This document shows, one piece after another, positions 1 to 4,273 of a stretch of DNA of 6,039 bases (the first letter of the stretch is position 1; each line of letters opens with the position of its first letter). Source of the DNA: an uncultured Bacilli bacterium (GTDB taxonomy: Bacteria > Bacillota_I > Bacilli_A > RF39 > UBA660); contig CAJTSN010000051.1 in NCBI GenBank assembly GCA_910578745.1, forward strand, positions 1 to 6,039, in the 5' to 3' direction. The position numbers and the translations under genes are program-made. The notes under the pieces are model-generated. The model was not told the origin of the DNA, ran no database searches, and saw only the letters and a program-made list of their open reading frames with translations.

Positions 1-1
1 A

Positions 2-595
2 TATGCACATTTATCGGAAGTCTATGTTAAAAAGGGAGAATATGTAGAAAAAGGACAAACGATTGGTAAAATGGGGGATAGTGGAAATGCATATGGGGTG
101 CATCTACATTTTGAAGTACAAAAAAACAACAAACGAATGAATCCAACCCCTTATTTAAATTCCGATTTACCAGAAAATGCAAAAATCGATTGTGAATACC
201 GTGTATGGAATAACGTAAGAAAAGAATGGCTTCCTAAAGTAAAAAATGTAGAAGACTATGCTGGAATTTTTGGTGAAGCAGTGGGAGGATTTCAATTGGT
301 AACGTATGGTGGAGGAAAAACGAAACTAAGAGCACATATCAAGAATGGCACATGGCTTGATGAAGTCATAGATGGAGCTTTTGGCTCTAAAGATAGTGAG
401 TATGCGGGACTGAAAGGAAAAAGCATGGATGCGATTGCGATATGGTCAGAATATGGAAGTGCTACTTATAGAGCTCACATCAAAGGAGGAAACTGGCTAC
501 CATGGATTAAAGGACGATACGATATTTACGATTATAATGGTTATGCAGGAATGATTGGAAAAGAAATCGATGCTATTGAGTGTTATATTAAATAA
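2..595 (+). CDS. M23 (LytM-type) peptidoglycan endopeptidase with wall-binding repeats, 5' partial
   Basis: The frame is open from the left edge, so the true start lies outside the window; an internal ATG at 71 falls within the catalytic domain and is not a start. Counting residues from base 2, residues 1-39 are the end of a peptidase M23 domain: YAHLS at 1-5, a V-x-x-G-Q-x-I-G strand at 15-22, and HLHFEV at 34-39. By comparison with LytM, His3 and His34 are catalytic and His36 is a zinc ligand; the upstream HxxxD ligands are off-window. Such enzymes cut peptide cross-links in peptidoglycan. Residues 66-197 form three repeats of about 40 residues with the pattern (Y/L)R(A/V)-x(4-7)-W-L ... 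YAG-x-x-G-x-x-x-D/G-A/G-I, resembling wall-binding repeats of clostridial phage lysins. The next gene is a phage tail protein, so a phage endolysin or tail-associated lysin is most likely; a cellular hydrolase is possible. Confidence 0.88.
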   Translation, partial: YAHLSEVYVKKGEYVEKGQTIGKMGDSGNAYGVHLHFEVQKNNKRMNPTPYLNSDLPENAKIDCEYRVWNNVRKEWLPKVKNVEDYAGIFGEAVGGFQLVTYGGGKTKLRAHIKNGTWLDEVIDGAFGSKDSEYAGLKGKSMDAIAIWSEYGSATYRAHIKGGNWLPWIKGRYDIYDYNGYAGMIGKEIDAIECYIK

Positions 596-870
596 AAATC
601 AATACTAGCCCACAATGCAAATTATTTATATAACTGGAATAAGGAATTAATTGAAGATAATCCAAATAAAATTCATTCAAGATAAGAATTAATAATAAGA
701 TAAGGGGATTTTTGCATTGTTTTTGTTTTCATAGTAGTTATTTTTTTAAAATTTTAGAATTTAGACTTCAAAAAAATGATTTGAGTGAGGAATATAATGA
801 AAGGGTGTAAACTCTTTCAAAATAATAAATCTAGAGAAATAGGAAAATAAGAAAGAGAGGTTATTAAATT
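596..870. other. Intergenic region between lysin and tail gene
   Basis: No convincing gene. A 10-bp perfect inverted repeat lies at 612-621 (ACAATGCAAA) and 711-720. A consensus TATAAT stands at 793-798 but has no -35 hexamer at a usable distance, so it is not called as a promoter. A 17-codon ORF (ATG 797, stop 848-850, preceded by GTGAGG) and a 7-bp hairpin with a GUAA loop (800-817) precede the tail gene. After the lysin stop, the same frame stays open for 29 codons to 685 without a start codon. Confidence 0.5.
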
Positions 871-1530
871 ATGAATGAAACGAATTATGGAGATTTTTCA
901 ATGGAGGATATTTATTTTAAAGATGCATTTACAAAAAAAGGGGATAAATTAAATTTAGAAATAAATGATGTAGCCATAGATAGTTTAATTTCTAAAAATA
1001 ATAAATTCAGCTTAGATGGAGAAGGCAATCTGATTGTTAAATCCTTATCATTAATTGATGGAGGGGTAGCCAATGCCCAAGACATAATCAATATAATATA
1101 TCCAATCGGCTCTATTTATATATCAACAAGTTCTATAAATCCATCTACTCTACTTGGTGGAACTTGGCGGCAAATTCAAGATCGCTTTTTAGTGGGTGCA
1201 GGAAATTCTTATGGGATAGATTCAACTGGGGGAGCTACTGTAGCAACTACTACGAATGCAACAGGGACAACAGGAAGTACTGTATTAACAATCGACCAAA
1301 TTCCTAGTCATCAACATAGTATTCAAGGATATAATATTTCAGGATCAGCTGCTTCTTGGACAGAAAGAGCAGTTAGTTATCAAAGTAGTAATGTAGGTTA
1401 TGGGACAGGAATTCGTTCATCATTTGTAGGTGGGGGAAATGGACATACACATAGTTTGAATTCACATAATCATAGTGTATCTACTCTTCCACCATATCTA
1501 GCTGTTAATATTTGGGAAAGATTAGGTTAA
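871..1530 (+). CDS. Phage tail-fibre / tail-collar (baseplate) protein with His-rich tip
   Basis: 219 residues starting at ATG 871, with AGAGAGG at 854-860 as ribosome binding site, 10 bases upstream. Residues 77-111 carry the familiar phage baseplate/tail-fibre signature: YPIGSIY at 77-83, NPSTLLGGTW at 90-99 and DRFLVGAG at 104-111. These are followed by a Gly/Thr-rich stretch, then IPSHQHS (144-150), GHTHS and HNHS (191-202), and the terminal LPPYLAVNIWER (206-217). This order is usual in microvirus-independent tail collar proteins that form the tip of a fibre. Paired HxH motifs in such tips can bind metal, as iron does in the T4 long tail fibre; that role here is inferred. The N-terminal 70 residues (NNKFSLDGEGNL at 43-54) resemble baseplate linkers. 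The protein is short for a fibre and may be a tip, a truncated fibre or part of a tail-like particle. Its location inside a phage module is supported by the M23 lysin upstream. Confidence 0.88.
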   Translation: MNETNYGDFSMEDIYFKDAFTKKGDKLNLEINDVAIDSLISKNNKFSLDGEGNLIVKSLSLIDGGVANAQDIINIIYPIGSIYISTSSINPSTLLGGTWRQIQDRFLVGAGNSYGIDSTGGATVATTTNATGTTGSTVLTIDQIPSHQHSIQGYNISGSAASWTERAVSYQSSNVGYGTGIRSSFVGGGNGHTHSLNSHNHSVSTLPPYLAVNIWERLG

Positions 1531-1555
1531 ATTATTAAACACCTATTTTTCTAGT

Positions 1556-1582
1556 AAAAGGGACTGTCGAAAGTTAAATAAT
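1556..1582 (+). repeat. Terminal inverted repeat, copy 1 (transposase 3' end)
   Basis: Matches the reverse complement of 1867-1893 at 25 of 27 positions; the mismatches are at 1563 (A against G) and 1580 (A against C). The 16-base stretch CTGTCGAAAGTTAAAT (1564-1579) is identical in both copies. Confidence 0.85.
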
Positions 1583-1611
1583 TCCCTTTTAACAGTTCTT
1601 TTTCTTTTTTT
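1556..1611 (+). terminator. Possible terminator after the tail gene, formed by the IS end
   Basis: AAAAGGGA at 1556-1563 pairs with TCCCTTTT at 1583-1590 across a 19-base loop, and a T-rich run follows at 1596-1611. The left arm is also the outer end of the inverted repeat of the neighbouring IS remnant. The long loop and the six bases between stem and T run make it weaker than the other terminators here. Confidence 0.4.
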
Positions 1612-1866
1612 GTTTTGGAAAAGGAAATCTCTCCTCGCTTGTTCTTTCAATAACTCGTATTCAAGATTTAATAATGTATAAAATAGTTGGGACGATTTTC
1701 CACTTGATTCACCATTCCATGATTGAAATTTAACATAATTTCCTATGTTATGTTTTTCCATATATTTATAATTTATATATATACCATAACCAGAATCATT
1801 ACATTCGTTTTTCGGATATTCTCCACAATACTTAAAATATAAATCATTCATTGGGATAAAAGTATA

Positions 1867-1893
1867 ATGATTTAACTTTCGACAGCCCCTTTT
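1867..1893 (-). repeat. Terminal inverted repeat, copy 2 (transposase 5' side)
   Basis: Inverted copy of 1556-1582, with 25 of 27 positions matching. It lies about 75 bases upstream of the ZIP transporter start, so the insertion shaped the upstream region of that gene. Confidence 0.85.
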
Positions 1894-1899
1894 TTTGTT

Positions 1900-1913
1900 T
1901 CAAGAGGTCTTGA
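1900..1913. promoter_or_regulatory. Palindrome upstream of the ZIP gene, possible operator
   Basis: TCAAGA-GG-TCTTGA is a perfect 6+2+6 inverted repeat ending 56 bases before the transporter start and beginning just outside the IS remnant. Metal transporter genes are often controlled by metal-sensing repressors binding such dyads. It does not match a Zur, MntR or Fur box that I know, and I found no well-spaced promoter hexamers here. Confidence 0.25.
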
Positions 1914-1969
1914 TTCACTTAAATAGGTATATTTTTCCTTTTTTCCCATACGCTTGTACTGGTGATAAC

Positions 1970-2719
1970 ATGTTTTCAACTTCTTTTTTAATGACATTTT
2001 TAGCAGGGACTTCTACCATGCTAGGTTCTTTACTTATCTTTAGAAAAAAGGAAAAAGGGGAGGGAATTTTAATTGCTTCCTTAGCCTTTGCGGCTGGAGT
2101 CATGATTTGTGTCTCTCTTATTGATCTTATCCCTGAGTCTTTTTCTACTTTAAAAAAATATCTTCCAACCTTTCCTTTAGTATGTGTCTTATTAATAGGA
2201 ATCAATGTTGGAATTGTTCTTTCCAATTTTATCGAAGAAAAAGTTACGAAATTGGAAAAGAGTTCTTCTTTATATAAAATAGGGATTATTTCTATGGTAG
2301 CTATTATTCTTCATAATATTCCTGAAGGAATAGCAACTTATATCTCCTGCGAAAATAATTTTCATTTAGGATTAAAACTTACATTAGCAATTGCCTTACA
2401 TAACATTCCTGAAGGAATTTCTATCTCAATTCCAATTTATTATGCAACAAAGAAGAAAGGAAAAGCCTTTCTTTATACAATGGTTTCTGGTTTATCTGAA
2501 GTATTAGGGGCGATTCTTGCTTTTTTATTCCTAAAAAATGTAACAAATGATATCTTTATGGGCTTTTTATATAGCATGATTGCAGGTATCATGATTACAA
2601 TTAGTAGTAAAGAATTGTTACCAACTTCCCTTTCTTATCAAAATTATAAAAAAACACTCTTTTATTTCATTTTTGGTATGTGTTTTATGTTTCTAAGTCA
2701 CATTCTTTTATCCATATAA
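1970..2719 (+). CDS. ZIP-family divalent metal transporter (ZupT-like)
   Basis: 249 residues from ATG 1970, close to the roughly 257 of E. coli ZupT. This start is preferred over an in-frame TTG at 1895, which has no ribosome site and lies at the IS end; GGTGA at 1961-1965 stands four bases before the ATG. The protein is almost entirely hydrophobic, with about eight membrane segments. Two metal-binding signatures are intact: HNIPEG at 115-120 (TM4) and HNIPEG at 144-149 (TM5). SGLSEVLGA at 173-181 carries the acidic residue usual in the next segment, and DLIPES at 52-57 the TM2 motif. ZIP proteins move zinc, iron, manganese or related ions into the cytoplasm; the actual ion cannot be read from the sequence. 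A basic and acidic loop at 87-103 replaces the His-rich loop of some homologues. It stands alone, ending at a bidirectional terminator. Confidence 0.92.
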   Translation: MFSTSFLMTFLAGTSTMLGSLLIFRKKEKGEGILIASLAFAAGVMICVSLIDLIPESFSTLKKYLPTFPLVCVLLIGINVGIVLSNFIEEKVTKLEKSSSLYKIGIISMVAIILHNIPEGIATYISCENNFHLGLKLTLAIALHNIPEGISISIPIYYATKKKGKAFLYTMVSGLSEVLGAILAFLFLKNVTNDIFMGFLYSMIAGIMITISSKELLPTSLSYQNYKKTLFYFIFGMCFMFLSHILLSI

Positions 2720-2720
2720 A

Positions 2721-2757
2721 AAGAAAAGAGTAGGGAGTCTACTTTTTTCTTATTTTG
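2721..2757. terminator. Bidirectional rho-independent terminator between ZIP and the small gene
   Basis: A 13-bp stem (2721-2733 with 2739-2751, one G-T pair) closes a five-base loop, GGAGT. The stem ends in runs of A on the left arm and T on the right arm, giving U-rich tails in both directions. It begins one base after the ZIP stop codon (2717-2719) and lies just beyond the stop of the minus-strand small gene at 2760. Confidence 0.88.
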
Positions 2758-2759
2758 GG

Positions 2760-2942
2760 TTATCTAAGTTTGAACGAATCATTATTATCATGGTCTACTT
2801 CAAAAGAAGAAGCCTCATTTTCAAAACCTATGTTTTTTGAAGCTTTATTCGTCATCTTTGAATTTGACTTATTAGAAACGTTCGACTTATTACAACTATC
2901 TGTCATTTGTTTGTTTGATTTCATAGTTTCTTTCTTTTTCAT
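2760..2942 (-). CDS. Small Asn/Lys/Ser-rich protein of unknown function
   Basis: 60 residues from ATG 2942. The ribosome site GGTGATC (2946-2952 on the minus strand) fits the anti-Shine-Dalgarno sequence exactly and is three bases from the ATG. A GTG three codons upstream lies inside that site and is rejected. Residues 1-37 are basic and low in complexity, with repeated N-K-(S/A) units and one Cys (17). Residues 38-60 are acidic and ordered-looking, with the echo ASSFEVD (44-50) and NDSFKLR (54-60). There is no signal peptide or membrane segment. The make-up recalls small spore or DNA-binding proteins of Gram-positive bacteria, but I recognise no family and claim no function. The ribosome site and shared terminator support a real gene; the opposite-strand frame at 2755-2961 has neither. 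Confidence 0.7.
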   Translation of the reverse strand: MKKKETMKSNKQMTDSCNKSNVSNKSNSKMTNKASKNIGFENEASSFEVDHDNNDSFKLR

Positions 2943-2952
2943 TTTGATCACC

Positions 2953-3355
2953 CATTTATAGAATAACCAAAACGATAAAAACTATACAACAATTTTTAAA
3001 AAGAAATTTTTATTAGTTAACATAATATATATTATAGGTTTTTTATAAATTCTTTTTCTAAGTAAGAGATTTCTCTATAAAAAGAGATTTCTACATGTAT
3101 GATTTCCCAAAATTCTATTTATACTAATTCTAGTAAATCATAAAGTTTTTGTTTATATATATGAAATTAAGTCCTTTTTAAGGTTTGTATTTGTACAAGA
3201 TTTATTCTATAATTGATCCATAAAAACGTTTCTTCTTTCTATTTTAGTATGTCTAAAATAAGTAATTTTAAAGAAATGAGATGGATAATAATCCACCTAG
3301 TGGTTAAAAAATCGTTTAGAATACGTAAAAGAAATAGGGGACTTTCCCCTATTTT
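2953..3355. other. 400-base AT-rich gap without a protein gene
   Basis: No protein-coding gene is visible on either strand. It holds a 14-base AT palindrome (3022-3035), an 11-base direct repeat AAGAGATTTCT at 3064-3074 and 3082-3092, and on the plus strand a promoter-like pair at 3185-3213 leading to a terminator at 3332-3357. The minus strand reads CATACATG at 3101-3094, close to a sigma-E -10 element, but the -35 match is poor. A 36-codon plus-strand frame from ATG 3249 has no ribosome site and ends beyond the terminator stem. Confidence 0.55.
3185..3213 (+). promoter_or_regulatory. Sigma-A-type promoter, rightward
   Basis: TTGTAT at 3185-3190 (four of six against TTGACA) and a consensus TATAAT at 3208-3213 are 17 bases apart. 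Initiation would fall near 3220. The only downstream target on this strand before the terminator is the candidate RNA. Confidence 0.5.
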
Positions 3356-3357
3356 TT
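3220..3357 (+). ncRNA. Candidate small RNA, about 138 nt
   Basis: The transcript would run from the promoter at 3185-3213 to the terminator tail at 3352-3357. It contains an 8-bp perfect stem (3240-3247 with 3253-3260, five-base loop), a short CCAC/GTGG hairpin at 3293-3303, and the GC-rich terminator hairpin. The 5' 20 bases after the start are single-stranded and pyrimidine-rich (TTTCTTCTTTCT near 3229-3240), which could pair with a Shine-Dalgarno site. Its 3' end overlaps the last codon of the convergent HTH gene. No known RNA family is recognised. The alternative is that the terminator only serves the HTH gene and the promoter match is chance in AT-rich DNA. Confidence 0.35.
3332..3357. 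terminator. Bidirectional rho-independent terminator after the HTH gene
   Basis: AAATAGGGG (3332-3340) pairs with CCCCTATTT (3346-3354), with a further A-T pair closing a CTT loop. The plus strand continues into six Ts (3352-3357). On the minus strand the tail reads TTTCTTTT, and the hairpin begins directly after the stop codon of the HTH gene (3358-3356). Confidence 0.9.
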
Positions 3358-4129
3358 AAGTGACAGTTCGAACTTCTATTTCTGTAATCTTTGCTAAAAC
3401 CTCAGCTGCATTTTCCTCTGTAATTGCTGTATATCCAAGTTCTTTTAGTGCTTGGGCTTTGATTGTATTTAACTCCATCGTACGACTTAATTTATCTTCC
3501 ATTTTATGCTCGATTTGTTCTTCAAAACGTTTGTGGGATTCTGCAATTTTTGAAGTAGAAACTCCCCTTCCATTATATAAAATCATTGCTGAAAACATAA
3601 TGCTTTCAAAACGAAATTGTTCTTCTTCATTAAAAACAAAATCAAGTGGTTTTACAAAGCCTGCGGCTTTAGCGACATATCCTAAAATATATTTAAGTTC
3701 TCTAGACGTAATCATCGCTTGAATAAAATTTGATAAATAAAGATATTTATAGTACGCCTCTGTATCTGCATCATCTTCTAAGTCTTCTTTGATAAGATCA
3801 ATGATATTTGCTAAAAGTTCTTTATTTTTTGTAGATAAACCTTGATAAATATCTGCACTTTCAGAAGAAGTTGCCTCTTCATTAAATAAAGCATTGATAT
3901 TTGCTTCTACTTGCATAATATAATCGGTATCGACCTTAATTGTTTCCATTTCATCTACGGATTTAATATTTAATAAATTAAGTAAAAGTACCTTCTTTTC
4001 CTTTGGCCATTTATTGATATCATCTAGTTCTAGATAATTATAAATCATTTGTCTAGATACGCCTAGATATTTTGCTAATTTAACTTTTGAAATTCCAAGT
4101 TCTCGTAAAATCTCATTTAGTTTTTCCAT
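3356..4129 (-). CDS. Helix-turn-helix protein with helical C-terminal domain, unknown target
   Basis: 257 residues from ATG 4129. AGGAGG at 4144-4139 is nine bases from this ATG but directly abuts the in-frame TTG at 4138, so the ATG is chosen. Residues 4-33 form an XRE/Cro-type helix-turn-helix: LNEILRELGISKVKLAKYLG, then VSRQMIYNYL as recognition helix (24-33). A WPKEKK turn and a leucine-rich helix (46-54) follow. Residues 70-257 are acidic and mostly helical, with a charged stretch EDLEDDADTEAYYKYLYLSN (115-134) and a likely coiled or helical segment HKRFEEQIEHKMEDKLSRTM (199-218). There is no membrane segment or enzymatic motif. It probably binds DNA as a regulator or chromosome-associated protein, with the C-terminal part for oligomerisation or ligand sensing; this is inference. 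It follows the transglutaminase-like gene by 144 bases and has its own promoter. Confidence 0.85.
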   Translation of the reverse strand: MEKLNEILRELGISKVKLAKYLGVSRQMIYNYLELDDINKWPKEKKVLLLNLLNIKSVDEMETIKVDTDYIMQVEANINALFNEEATSSESADIYQGLSTKNKELLANIIDLIKEDLEDDADTEAYYKYLYLSNFIQAMITSRELKYILGYVAKAAGFVKPLDFVFNEEEQFRFESIMFSAMILYNGRGVSTSKIAESHKRFEEQIEHKMEDKLSRTMELNTIKAQALKELGYTAITEENAAEVLAKITEIEVRTVT

Positions 4130-4150
4130 CTGCTGCAACCTCCTATTATC

Positions 4151-4179
4151 ATTTTACCACTCCCCTTCTTATTTAGCAA
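4151..4179 (-). promoter_or_regulatory. Promoter of the HTH gene
   Basis: On the minus strand TTGCTA (4179-4174) and TAAAAT (4156-4151) are 17 bases apart, and the -10 is preceded by TGG, making an extended -10. Initiation near 4144 would give a short leader of about 15 bases that starts at the ribosome site AGGAGG. The 130 bases between this gene and the next show no strong terminator, so read-through from upstream is also possible. Confidence 0.5.
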
Positions 4180-4273
4180 GTATAGAGAAAAGGTAAAATC
4201 AAATTTTTAGACAAAAAACTCCATATTTCTTTTTTTAAAGAGGTTTCAACTATTTTTTCTCTTTTAAAAAATT

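Larger units (their letters stand above)
1543..1851 (-). pseudogene. IS1182-type transposase fragment
   Basis: An open frame of 102 codons lies between the inverted repeats, starting at ATG 1851 with no Shine-Dalgarno site in front. Residues 19-42 read as DSGYG, then NYKYMEKHNI, then YVKF. This matches the DAGYG(S)-x-x-NY-x-x-x-E-x-x-x-I-x-x-YVK block around the second catalytic Asp of IS1182-type DDE transposases. Residues 62-90 (NLEYELLKEQARRDF and a basic KKRKRTVKRE run) resemble the later helical region that precedes the end of these transposases, so the material between appears deleted. The last codons (RQSLLLEK) simply translate the inverted repeat and run 13 bases past it. The N-terminal two thirds and the first catalytic Asp are absent, so the product cannot be an active transposase. 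Assignment is from motif memory, not a database search. Confidence 0.62.
1556..1893 (-). mobile_element. Deleted IS1182-type insertion sequence (MITE-like remnant)
   Basis: Inverted repeats of 27 bases with two mismatches bound a 338-base segment containing a transposase fragment on the minus strand. The core of the repeat, GGG(A/G)CTGTCGAAAGTTAAAT, has the GGGnCTGTC start I associate with IS1182-family ends. A complete element of that family is roughly 1.5-2 kb, so most of the transposase gene is gone. The first few bases at each end (AAAA/TTTT) may be flanking sequence rather than part of the repeat. I see no clear target-site duplication: the flanks are CTAGT on the left and TTTGTTT on the right. 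The retained repeats could still be mobilised in trans if a related intact copy exists in the genome. Confidence 0.72.

Noticed and set aside
1556..1893. Invertible segment switching the tail-fibre end
   Set aside because: Both inverted repeats lie after the tail gene stop codon, and the enclosed frame encodes a transposase-like fragment, not an alternative fibre tip; no invertase gene is visible.
1895..1969. Longer ZIP protein starting at TTG 1895
   Set aside because: The start lies in the T run beside the IS end without a ribosome site; the extra 25 residues are not membrane-like, while ATG 1970 has GGTGA at the right distance and gives the family's usual length.
1915..2226. Minus-strand frame of 103 codons
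   Set aside because: It is antisense to the ZIP gene, whose motifs are clear, and has no recognisable motif.
2755..2961. Plus-strand frame of 68 codons
   Set aside because: It overlaps the minus-strand small gene, begins inside the terminator tail and has no ribosome site; its Phe/Leu-rich make-up is what the antisense of a Lys/Asn-rich gene gives.
3022..3035. 14-base AT palindrome as an operator or origin element
   Set aside because: It consists of A and T only in very AT-rich DNA, where such palindromes arise readily; no repeated boxes or partner gene accompany it.
3094..3125. Sporulation-type promoter (CATACATG on the minus strand) for the small gene
   Set aside because: The -10 is close to a sigma-E type element, but the -35 match is poor and it would leave a leader of about 150 bases; not strong enough to call.
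3249..3359. 36-codon plus-strand ORF in the candidate RNA
   Set aside because: It has no ribosome site, its ATG is in the loop of the 8-bp stem, and its stop lies beyond the terminator hairpin, so it would not be translated in full.
3360..3722. Plus-strand frame of 120 codons
   Set aside because: It is antisense to the helix-turn-helix gene, and its Ser-rich translation has no motif.
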